A program made the translations under genes and the position numbers. Below, one piece after another: positions 17,654 to 24,682 of a DNA stretch of 64,000 bases. Below the pieces are notes generated by a model, which made no database searches, was not told the DNA's origin, and was given only the letters and a program-made list of their open reading frames with translations. The stretch's first letter is position 1; the number at the start of each line of letters is the position of its first letter. The stretch spans positions 346,701-410,700 of the forward strand of contig NZ_JACHCC010000003.1 of NCBI RefSeq assembly GCF_014207135.1, written 5' to 3'. The stretch comes from Pedobacter cryoconitis. Lineage in GTDB: Bacteria > Bacteroidota > Bacteroidia > Sphingobacteriales > Sphingobacteriaceae.

Positions 17654-18172
17654 ATGGCCGAATTAAACACCTCCTCCAGAAACAGAAAACAGACCCCGAA
17701 AGTTGATCTGACCGCAATGGTTGACCTGGCTTTTTTACTGATTACATTTTTTATGCTGACTACATCGCTCAATAAACCTATTGCGATGGATATTGCCAAG
17801 CCGGATATAACTGATGCAAATGCCAGTATGCCGGTCCCGGCGTCCCGAACGATGACCATTTTATTAGGTAAAAATAATAAAGTAGCCTGGTATATGGGAG
17901 AAGCCGGAAAAACCCAGCCAAATATAGAAGGTTTCAGAGAGATCAGGCATTCTATTTTAAGCAATAAGGAAAAGGTGGCCGGAGTTAATGGCAATAACGC
18001 TAAAAAGTCACTGATGGTTATTATTAAACCTACTTCAGGGGCAACTTATAAGAATTTTGTAGATATTATGGATGAACTGGCGCTTACCAGGATTAGCACG
18101 GCCCCAGCTATTGATGATGCGCATATCACAGAAGCAGAAAAAGATTTCATGAGGCAGCACCAGCTTTTATAA
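17654..18172 (+). CDS. ExbD/TolR-family biopolymer transport protein, without ExbB nearby
   Basis: A 172-residue protein with one membrane helix (about 22-41, VDLAFLLITFFMLTTSL) carrying the conserved proton-conducting Asp (D24), followed by a periplasmic domain. ExbD works with ExbB and TonB to energize outer-membrane receptors. Here no exbB or tonB is adjacent, which is unusual; Bacteroidota often have extra exbD copies next to a complete set elsewhere. The periplasmic part (MTILLGKNNKVAWYMGE) is of the Bacteroidota type. It sits between unrelated genes, so it is probably transcribed alone or with the hydroxylase 56 bases upstream. Confidence 0.88.
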   Translation: MAELNTSSRNRKQTPKVDLTAMVDLAFLLITFFMLTTSLNKPIAMDIAKPDITDANASMPVPASRTMTILLGKNNKVAWYMGEAGKTQPNIEGFREIRHSILSNKEKVAGVNGNNAKKSLMVIIKPTSGATYKNFVDIMDELALTRISTAPAIDDAHITEAEKDFMRQHQLL

Positions 18173-18180
18173 TTGCTATT

Positions 18181-18224
18181 TTGAACTAGTTCAACTTTTT
18201 ACTCCTGTGGGTATGATAAATTTG
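18181..18224 (+). promoter_or_regulatory. Promoter with a palindromic operator before the SnoaL-like gene
   Basis: TAAATTTG at 18217-18224 matches the -7 consensus TAnnTTTG. Just upstream of where the -33 element would lie is a perfect 14-base palindrome, TTGAACTAGTTCAA (18181-18194), suitable for a dimeric regulator. The coding start at 18249 lies about 25 bases downstream. Confidence 0.5.
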
Positions 18225-18248
18225 TGTTCAGACATTAAATATAAAATC

Positions 18249-18674
18249 ATGGAAACAGATCTTAAAGGAAAGCATATTACTGAACTAAGAAACACAGCGA
18301 CTATTAAAGGAACTTATGAGGGAAAGAATTCTGAAGAAAACGGGCAAAACCTTGCTGTTGCTTTAGCACCCGAAGCGACCTGGACTGAGGCTGCGGGTTT
18401 TCCTTATGCAGGAACTTATCGCGGATTTGATGAAATTTTCAAAAATGTGTTTTATCGTCTGGGTACAGAATGGGAGGGGTACAAAATTGTGATTGATGGT
18501 TATCTGGCAGACGGAGATAAGGTTGTAGCCTTTGGGACCTATAGTGGTACTTATAAATTGACTGGAAAATACTTTCAGGCCAGAGTGGCACATATCTATG
18601 TCTTCAACACTGAGGGTAAGATCCTGAGTTTTGAGCAGTTTGTAGATAGTAAAACCGTGACTGAAGTGATGTGA
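18249..18674 (+). CDS. SnoaL-like (NTF2-fold) protein
   Basis: A 141-residue cone-shaped alpha/beta-barrel protein of the SnoaL / nuclear transport factor 2 group. Recognizable elements are TWTEAAGFPYAGTYRGFDEI, the VFYRLGTEWEGY segment and VAHIYVFNTEGKILSFEQF. Family members range from isomerases and hydrolases to stress-induced proteins of unknown role, so no reaction is assigned. The ATG at 18249 is used because an in-frame ATG at 18207 lies upstream of the promoter -7 box. It may be controlled through the palindrome before it. Confidence 0.82.
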   Translation: METDLKGKHITELRNTATIKGTYEGKNSEENGQNLAVALAPEATWTEAAGFPYAGTYRGFDEIFKNVFYRLGTEWEGYKIVIDGYLADGDKVVAFGTYSGTYKLTGKYFQARVAHIYVFNTEGKILSFEQFVDSKTVTEVM

Positions 18675-18690
18675 TCAAATTCATAAAAAA

Positions 18691-18716
18691 TCCCTGCCGG
18701 GTTTAGCTGGCAGGGA
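18691..18716 (+). terminator. Terminator after the SnoaL-like gene
   Basis: A perfect 8-bp GC-rich stem (18691-18698, 18709-18716) with a 10-base loop, 16 bases after the stop. The T tail on the plus strand is weak; on the minus strand six T follow. Confidence 0.65.
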
Positions 18717-18742
18717 TAAACTATATTCCGATGGCAAAGGAA

Positions 18743-18850
18743 CTATTCGTTTTTTGATAAAACTATTTTACCTTCCCCTGAACTACCGGGCCTGTCATGT
18801 CCGGTATAAGCGTAGTCATGTCCATTGGTTTTAAAATTGAGAGCGTTAAT
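18743..18850 (-). pseudogene. Possible gene remnant, C-terminal fragment without a start
   Basis: In the 585-base gap before the EamA gene, one minus-strand frame is open for 35 codons to a stop at 18743 and reads like protein (NGHDYAYTGHDRPGSSGEG). It has no Met and is closed upstream by a stop, so it could only be the end of a decayed gene. The DNA repeats GTCATGTCC twice here. I do not recognize the family. The remainder of the gap is AT-rich and holds a terminator and one doubtful small frame. Confidence 0.25.
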
Positions 18851-19041
18851 TTAGGTTTGAGAGCTTATTTCTTTTGAGTTGTTTAAGCGTTCTGTAAATA
18901 TATAGAACAATTAGCTGTGTTTTTACACTGCAAGGCTTTGGTTGAGCTATAAGAGGAGAAAACTGCTGTTTTGAACATTGGTCAATTTGCCTGTTCAGAT
19001 TTGGATAAACTGAACAAAAAGAATGTTACCGCTTTGTATAT

Positions 19042-19155
19042 ATGAAGAAGGCAATAATCAATCGGAAAGATTTGAAATTTGAACGGCTCTTCTTTTTTAT
19101 TCTGACCCGTGTTCTTCGTAGAAAAGAACAAGATGAACAAGGGAAAATCTGTTGA
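19042..19155 (+). other. Doubtful small open reading frame, 37 codons
   Basis: ATG at 19042 to TGA at 19155 encodes a basic 37-residue peptide (MKKAIINRKDLKFERLFFFI at the start) with a short hydrophobic patch. A strong hairpin follows 12 bases later, but that hairpin is well explained as the terminator of the convergent EamA gene. No promoter or family supports translation. Confidence 0.2.
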
Positions 19156-19166
19156 AAAATGAAAAT

Positions 19167-19192
19167 TGTCTCTATCGGAGACGATAGAGACA
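19167..19192 (-). terminator. Terminator of the Lrp-EamA operon
   Basis: A perfect 11-bp stem (19167-19177, 19182-19192) with a GAGA loop. On the minus strand it is followed by a T-rich tail and lies 68 bases after the EamA stop. The plus-strand tail CGTTTTAG could also serve. Confidence 0.75.
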
Positions 19193-19259
19193 CGTTTTAG
19201 TCTTAGCTTAAGCGTAAAATGCCATTTGAAATCCTGTAGAAGAATTCAGTTATTCAGAA

Positions 19260-20222
19260 TTATTGTTCAGCACATAGCATCTCTTTGACAGGAACAGTTT
19301 TGTTTTTTCTGTATTTAGATAAATTGATCAGGAGTACGCTTCCCAGAATGACAACCAGTCCGGCAATCTGAATCAAACTGACCGTTTCTTTTGTAAAAGT
19401 TAAGCTTAATAAGATGGCTACAACTGGGTTTACGTAAGCATAAGTACTCACTTGTGTTGCTGGACGGACTTTTAGAAGCCATACATAAGCACTAAAAGCT
19501 GCAATTGAACCGAAAAGTATAAGATATAAAATGGATAACCAGGCATCCAATGGGATGTTGTTCCAGTTTAAGTGCTTAAACTCTGAACTCAATATACTGC
19601 CGGGAATAAAAGCAATGCCAGCCCCAAGCATTTGCCATGCTGTGTTAACTGATACCGAGCTTTCCGGGTCAGATTTGTATTTTGAGAATAATGAGCCACC
19701 GGCCCACGCTATAGGCCCCAGGATCAATAAGATCATGCCGACAATCTGATTCGTACTCTGTGGAGTATTTAAAGCCTGTAATACTTGTTCGGAAAATAAG
19801 AGGATTACCCCAATAAAGCCAATAATAAGTCCGGCGACTGTGGATTTACTGTTCAGATTTTCTTTCCATTTAGGTTTGTCGAGAATAACAAACCAGATCG
19901 CTGCTGATGCTACCATAATGGCAACCAGTCCGCTTGGAATAAATTGTTCTACCCATATTACTATTCCATTTCCAATACCAAGCATCAGAATGCCACCTAT
20001 TACTGCATATTTTATATTTTTCAGATTGAATATTTCCTCGCCTTTAAAGCGGCACCATGTCATCAGCAATGTCCCCGCGACAATAAAACGAAAGGTACCC
20101 AGGATAAAGGGAGGGAAGCCCGCTAGTGCTTTCTGGATAAAGAAATAAGTAGAACCCCATACAATATAGACTGTTGCAAAGGCCAGATAAACCAGCAATG
20201 GGGAGGCAGTTTTTTTAGTCAT
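19260..20222 (-). CDS. EamA-family (DMT superfamily) transporter
   Basis: A 320-residue inner-membrane transporter with ten hydrophobic segments arranged as two EamA repeats (first starting VYIVWGSTYFFIQKAL, second at IVGMILLILGPIAWAGGSLF). DMT proteins of this type export small metabolites, often amino acids or purine-related compounds. The Lrp/AsnC gene lies 4 bases upstream in the same direction; an Lrp-exporter pair is typical for amino acid efflux, so an amino acid substrate is the best inference. Confidence 0.9.
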   Translation of the reverse strand: MTKKTASPLLVYLAFATVYIVWGSTYFFIQKALAGFPPFILGTFRFIVAGTLLMTWCRFKGEEIFNLKNIKYAVIGGILMLGIGNGIVIWVEQFIPSGLVAIMVASAAIWFVILDKPKWKENLNSKSTVAGLIIGFIGVILLFSEQVLQALNTPQSTNQIVGMILLILGPIAWAGGSLFSKYKSDPESSVSVNTAWQMLGAGIAFIPGSILSSEFKHLNWNNIPLDAWLSILYLILFGSIAAFSAYVWLLKVRPATQVSTYAYVNPVVAILLSLTFTKETVSLIQIAGLVVILGSVLLINLSKYRKNKTVPVKEMLCAEQ

Positions 20223-20226
20223 GATT

Positions 20227-20706
20227 TCATTTTTTAGGAATTACCAGTTGTTGTTGTTCTTTGACAGTTTCAAGGACTATAGTAGTGCGGATCGATAATA
20301 TGTTTGGTATTTTACTAAATGAATTGCGCATTAAAGCCATTAGTGATGCAGAATCACTTGTTCTGACCTTCACCAGGTAACAGTCGTCACCGGCTATAAT
20401 GTGTACCTCCTGTACTTCCTCGATTTTAGAAAGTTCGTGGGCAGTAGTTGTACAGCCAATGCTATGAGATGCTTTCAACGAAATGAAGGCCAGTAATTTC
20501 AGGTCTACAGCTGCAGGATTAATCCTGGTTGTATATTGCACAATTACATTTTTCTGCTCCAGTTTTTTGACGCGCTCTAAAACAGCTGAAGGTGCCATTT
20601 CCAGCTCCTTTGCCATATGGATGTTGGAAATCCGGGAATTTTCCTGCATTAATCTTAAAATAGCCAGATCAACATGGTCTAAATTAATATTGTTTTCGAT
20701 TGTCAT
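20227..20706 (-). CDS. Lrp/AsnC-family transcriptional regulator
   Basis: A 159-residue regulator with an N-terminal helix-turn-helix (MAKELEMAPSAVLERVKKLE) and a C-terminal RAM ligand-binding domain (EEVQEVHIIAGDDCYLVKVR). Members sense amino acids. First gene of a two-gene operon with the EamA exporter. Two matching half-palindromic boxes spaced 31 bases apart lie just upstream and are a good candidate for autoregulation. Confidence 0.93.
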   Translation of the reverse strand: MTIENNINLDHVDLAILRLMQENSRISNIHMAKELEMAPSAVLERVKKLEQKNVIVQYTTRINPAAVDLKLLAFISLKASHSIGCTTTAHELSKIEEVQEVHIIAGDDCYLVKVRTSDSASLMALMRNSFSKIPNILSIRTTIVLETVKEQQQLVIPKK

Positions 20707-20726
20707 TCTGTAAATTTAATATAAAT

Positions 20727-20770
20727 ATGAATTATATTCAGTATTAATATTAAAAAAATGAATTATGTTC
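20727..20770 (-). promoter_or_regulatory. Phased repeat boxes, candidate Lrp operator
   Basis: ATGAATTATATTC (20727-20739) and ATGAATTATGTTC (20758-20770) differ at one base and begin 31 bases apart, close to three helical turns. Each holds a GAAT-N3-ATTC-like core. They fill most of the 68-base gap between the Lrp gene and the AraC gene. Confidence 0.4.
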
Positions 20771-20774
20771 TGAA

Positions 20775-21623
20775 TTACTTATCTGGATGTATATTGTTCC
20801 TTATTTCTTTCATTCCTCTGCCATAGTGTTTCTTCATCATTTTATTCAAATGACTGCTATCTGTAAAACCCAGTTCCCAGGCAATTTCCTTCATTTGGGT
20901 ATGGGTATATATTGCCCGGGATTCTGCAATCTTTAATTTGGATTTTAATACATATTCCTGGAAACCTTCTGCAGCATTTCTCTTGAAATATTCGCTGAAA
21001 TAAGTTTCAGAGATATTGAATTTGTCTGAAAGATAGGCGGTGGTTATTTTAGTCTGATCCAGGATATTAAAACTGATGAAACTTAAAAGATCTGCGAATT
21101 TATTATCAGTAAATTTTCTGCCCTCCAGTATTTTTTTCTGAATATTACGGGAAATAATCCCCAGGATAGAAACCAGGGTACTTTGTATAACAAATGCAGA
21201 ACAGATGTCTTTCATTTGGTATTCACACAGAACCACCTCGACAAGTCTTTTAATCTGTTGTTTGTCCTGATAGTCCTGTACCAGTTCACCAGGATGGTGA
21301 TGGTGGTTACCCAGGATAAAATTCAGTCTGCTGAACCAGGAACTATAGTCAATCATATCTCGTGATGACGGAGTAAAATAATTTCCGGTAAACCGGATAA
21401 ATAAGAACCGGGTACTTTTTGTAATCACATACTTATAACATTTTGTTGCCGGAAGAATATGTACATCGTTTTCTTTAAACTCATAAGGGATATAGTTTAC
21501 ACTTTGTATTCCGTTTCCTTTTATTACATAAACCAGTTCAAAAAAATTATTTATCCTGCTTCTTTCCTGCCATTCATTGTATTCTGCTATTTCCAGGGAG
21601 AATGCTTCGTGTGAAAAATCCAT
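20775..21623 (-). CDS. AraC-family transcriptional regulator
   Basis: A 282-residue regulator: a cupin-like N-terminal domain (INNFFELVYVIKGNGIQSVN) and a C-terminal AraC DNA-binding domain ending ELGFTDSSHLNKMMKKHYGR. Transcribed away from the carboxymuconolactone decarboxylase/quinone reductase pair, with 131 bases between the starts, an arrangement that usually means it regulates the divergent operon. Ligand unknown. Confidence 0.9.
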   Translation of the reverse strand: MDFSHEAFSLEIAEYNEWQERSRINNFFELVYVIKGNGIQSVNYIPYEFKENDVHILPATKCYKYVITKSTRFLFIRFTGNYFTPSSRDMIDYSSWFSRLNFILGNHHHHPGELVQDYQDKQQIKRLVEVVLCEYQMKDICSAFVIQSTLVSILGIISRNIQKKILEGRKFTDNKFADLLSFISFNILDQTKITTAYLSDKFNISETYFSEYFKRNAAEGFQEYVLKSKLKIAESRAIYTHTQMKEIAWELGFTDSSHLNKMMKKHYGRGMKEIRNNIHPDK

Positions 21624-21754
21624 AATACAATATTAAACATCCAGGAGTATAAAAATAAGCTATCCAATAATATTACTGTTTATTCAGACTTATATACTGA
21701 TTCCTTTGGTCATACTTCTTCAGTTTTGTACCGTATTAACAAGATCAAAAAAAT

Positions 21755-22177
21755 ATGAATTACGTTGAAATATCAAAAGAGGCAGTAGGTCATCTTTATC
21801 AATCTCACAGAAGCCTGAGAAAGTCAGTGCTTGATATAAAACTGATCATGCTCGCTGAGTTAAGAGTTTCACAGCTTAATGGCTGTGCATACTGTTGTGG
21901 CTTTCATGCGGCCGAACTCCGGGAATCTGGCATTAGTCAGGCTTTGCTGGATGTGCTTCCGGGATGGAAGCTCTCTGCTGCTTTTGATGCGAAGCAAAGA
22001 TTGGTTTTACAATGGGCGGAGTCAGTAACCTTACTGCAAAATGATATTCCTGATCATCTGGAGCAGCTTAAAGTGCTTTTTTCATCAGAAGAACTGGTCG
22101 ATCTGACCACTAGTATTTCATTAATGAGTGCCTTGAACCGTTTACGTATTACCCTCGCAGATAAAGAAACTATATGA
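21755..22177 (+). CDS. Carboxymuconolactone decarboxylase / AhpD-like protein
   Basis: A 140-residue all-helical protein. The AhpD redox motif is seen in LNGCAYCCGFH: C44 and C47 in CxxC form with H51 close behind. AhpD-like proteins act as alkylhydroperoxidases with a CxxC proton relay. Its stop codon overlaps the next gene's start (ATGA), so it is translationally coupled to a quinone-reductase-like dehydrogenase; the pair may detoxify a reactive carbonyl or peroxide, under the divergent AraC regulator. Confidence 0.88.
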   Translation: MNYVEISKEAVGHLYQSHRSLRKSVLDIKLIMLAELRVSQLNGCAYCCGFHAAELRESGISQALLDVLPGWKLSAAFDAKQRLVLQWAESVTLLQNDIPDHLEQLKVLFSSEELVDLTTSISLMSALNRLRITLADKETI

Positions 22178-23187
22178 AAGCTGTACACTTAAAGAATTTT
22201 GGTATTTCGAATTTCAGCATTGAAGAAATAGCTGTTCCAAGTCCTTCAGCTCATGAAGTTCTGGTAAGGATAAAAGCTGTCTCTTTAAACTATCTGGATT
22301 TTATACTGGCTGACGGATCCTTTACTAAGGAGCTTTCTTTCCCTTATATTCCGGGATCAGATGGAAGTGGTATTGTAGAAGCAGTAGGTTCTGAGGTAAC
22401 CAGGTGGAAAGCGGGGGATCGTGTGGTCATGCAATATGTTCAGAAATGGATTAAGGGAAAGATAGATAAAGAAAGTAATTCTGTCCGGGTGGGCTGGCAG
22501 ACACAAGGTGTAATGAGTGAGTATGTATGTGTCCCTGATTACGGTTTAGTGCGGGCTCCTGAAAATTTAAGCTATGAAGAAGTTGCCACTCTGCCAATCG
22601 CTGCGGTAACTGCCTGGCATGCTTTAATCAATCAGGCAGAACTTCGGATTGGACAGACTGTATTAACGCAGGGGACGGGGGGTGTCTCTTTGTTTGCATT
22701 GCAGATAGCAAAAGCAGCAGGTGCTAAAGTGATCGCTACAACAAGTTCGGACGAAAAAGCAGGGAGATTATTGGCGATGGGCGCAGATGAAGTTATTAAT
22801 TACTCAAAGGTACCTGACTGGGCAGACAAGGTGAGGTTGTTGACCGGTGGAGAGGGGGTAGATATCACTTTGGATGTAGCCGGTACACAAAGTATAGGGA
22901 ATTCGTTACTTTCAGTTAAAGAAAATGGTTTTGTCGGTACTGCCGGATTTATATCTGGTTCAGCTTTGCCGCTGGATATTCATAAACACAAAATTAATCT
23001 GTCTTTTGTAAGGATTCAGGGGCTGGCAGTGGGTAGTGCTGAAAGTTTTATGGCACTCAACAAAGCCATTGAAATCAATAATATACACCCTGTTGTTGAC
23101 CAGGTTTTTCCACTGAAAGAAGTTGCTGAAGCTTATAGGTATCTTGGCACTGGCAAACATTTTGGTAAGATTGTGATTTCGGTTTAA
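22174..23187 (+). CDS. NAD(P)-dependent quinone oxidoreductase / alcohol dehydrogenase (MDR family)
   Basis: A 337-residue medium-chain dehydrogenase. The GroES-like N-terminal half includes YIPGSDGSGIVEAVGSEV, and the Rossmann half has VLTQGTGGVSLFALQIAKAA and VDITLDVAGTQS. The Cys and His zinc ligands of zinc-dependent alcohol dehydrogenases are not in their usual context, so it is closer to zinc-free quinone reductases. It overlaps the upstream AhpD-like gene by four bases. The substrate is probably a quinone or enone and cannot be fixed from sequence. Confidence 0.88.
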   Translation: MKAVHLKNFGISNFSIEEIAVPSPSAHEVLVRIKAVSLNYLDFILADGSFTKELSFPYIPGSDGSGIVEAVGSEVTRWKAGDRVVMQYVQKWIKGKIDKESNSVRVGWQTQGVMSEYVCVPDYGLVRAPENLSYEEVATLPIAAVTAWHALINQAELRIGQTVLTQGTGGVSLFALQIAKAAGAKVIATTSSDEKAGRLLAMGADEVINYSKVPDWADKVRLLTGGEGVDITLDVAGTQSIGNSLLSVKENGFVGTAGFISGSALPLDIHKHKINLSFVRIQGLAVGSAESFMALNKAIEINNIHPVVDQVFPLKEVAEAYRYLGTGKHFGKIVISV

Positions 23188-23281
23188 TGGGCCTGGCTTA
23201 ATATTACATTTGTATTAAGCTAATTAATTCGTATGTTAGTATATATCATTTTAATGCTAACATATAATTACAGAAGAATAA

Positions 23282-23473
23282 GTGTCAGTTCAAAACGCCT
23301 TAAAATTAATACGAAAGTACAGAGACAGAAAAGATGAGGATCTGAAGGCTTCCGTAACTCTCAGAAATCTTGTTGACCTATCTGGACAAGAAGATCTTCC
23401 ATGTTCTTTAGAGGATCTTAAAAAAGCTTTTCAAATTGACTGGGATATACGCTGGCTTAAACATACCGGATAG
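23282..23473 (+). CDS. Nif11-like small protein at the edge of the lasso cluster
   Basis: A 63-residue protein. The frame is closed by a TAA directly before a GTG start at 23282. The pattern fits the Nif11 family: MSVQNALKLIRKYR at the start, a leucine-containing middle, then CSLEDLKKAFQIDWDIRW, the last part resembling the family's EELxxAxxxDWxxRW ending. Nif11 domains are known as leader peptides of RiPP precursors, but here only four residues follow and there is no double-Gly site or Cys/Ser-rich core, so it is unlikely to be a precursor itself. It is 27 bases before the nucleotidyltransferase gene and probably co-transcribed. Confidence 0.65.
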   Translation: MSVQNALKLIRKYRDRKDEDLKASVTLRNLVDLSGQEDLPCSLEDLKKAFQIDWDIRWLKHTG

Positions 23474-23500
23474 TGATTGTCTTTTTAATAATGGTAGGGT

Positions 23501-24682
23501 ATGTTAAATATTAATATATTAAAATGTACTTATACGAATGAACAGATACTTGTAATTCTGTTAACTCGTTTGCACTTTGGCACTCAGCCAATTGAAGATG
23601 TGCGTCATTTCCTCGATACAGAGGTTCTCGATTGGAACGGATTTTATAAACTCATTTTGATAAATGATATCAGGGGTTTTATTTACGACATAATCAATGT
23701 TTCACAGTTAACGCTTGATGAGCGAATTCATGATACTTTGAAAAAGGATGCCATGGCGATTACTTTGTTCGGAACTTACCAGGAGGGGATAATACGTGAT
23801 TTAATGTTGGAATTTGAAAAGCTGGACATTACGGTAATTCCACATAAAGGGAATACATTGGCTACGAGATATTATAAAAAACCTCTTTTAAGGGAAAGTT
23901 CGGATATAGACTTTTTAGTAAGTAAGGATGATGTACTCCGGTTAAGAAAATGTCTTCATGAAAATGGTTACGAGTCAAGATATGATATATCAGAACATCA
24001 AATGGACTTCGTCAAGCGCTTTCATAGAGAACTTTGCTTTAAATCGCCAAAAAGTAAGTTAGGTATATCTTGTTCCGTAGAGACACAATGGAAGCTACTT
24101 GAAAGTTACTTTGATGAATTTCCTCAATATGAGTTTTTTGTTCAGCATTTGCAATCGTATACTGCTATTGATGGTTCTTCAAGGGTTTGTTTAACGCCAA
24201 CGTATGATTTTTTATGTATAGCCTCCCACCATTTAATTAGGGAACCACTGGTCAGATTTAAATATTTAATTGATTTGGCATGCCTTGTTCAAACTTCAGA
24301 GAACCAGCTGGATTGGGAGGAAGTAAAATCGTACTTCAAGTTATATAACTTCTCTTCTTTTCTCTGGTCAGGTATGAATGCTTTGGAGGAAATTACCGGA
24401 CTACAGCTTCCTGTGGCGGATATCCCATCTGTGTCGTACGATTTGTTTACAGCTACGGAGGACCGGACCGGGCGTAGTCTTTTTTTTAGGAAAATGAAGC
24501 TTATAACTGTAAAACAGAATCTCCTGGCAAAAATGAAACTTAGCTTGAAAATGCGTCTTTCTATATTGGTACCTAATTTAAAGGATTTGTCCATGACAAC
24601 TGCACCTGCATGGACAATCCCGTTAATCATACCAATGAAATCTCTCAGATTTCTGTATACATATCTTACTAAGAAAAATTAA
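23501..24682 (+). CDS. Nucleotidyltransferase-family protein (PF14907-like) of the lasso cluster
   Basis: A 393-residue protein with a nucleotidyltransferase core: KG at 116-117 followed by TLATRYYKKPLLRESSDIDF, the DxD metal pair being D135 and D137. The rest is helical. This family recurs in lasso and other RiPP clusters, where nucleotidyl transfer to the peptide or kinase-linked tailoring has been suggested; the reaction here is not known. Convergent with the large cyclase-like gene, the 3' ends overlapping by 14 bases. AT-rich relative to flanking genes. Confidence 0.8.
   Translation: MLNINILKCTYTNEQILVILLTRLHFGTQPIEDVRHFLDTEVLDWNGFYKLILINDIRGFIYDIINVSQLTLDERIHDTLKKDAMAITLFGTYQEGIIRDLMLEFEKLDITVIPHKGNTLATRYYKKPLLRESSDIDFLVSKDDVLRLRKCLHENGYESRYDISEHQMDFVKRFHRELCFKSPKSKLGISCSVETQWKLLESYFDEFPQYEFFVQHLQSYTAIDGSSRVCLTPTYDFLCIASHHLIREPLVRFKYLIDLACLVQTSENQLDWEEVKSYFKLYNFSSFLWSGMNALEEITGLQLPVADIPSVSYDLFTATEDRTGRSLFFRKMKLITVKQNLLAKMKLSLKMRLSILVPNLKDLSMTTAPAWTIPLIIPMKSLRFLYTYLTKKN

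Noticed and set aside
23282..23473. Nif11-like protein as a second RiPP precursor
   Set aside because: Only four residues follow the domain; there is no cleavage site or core.
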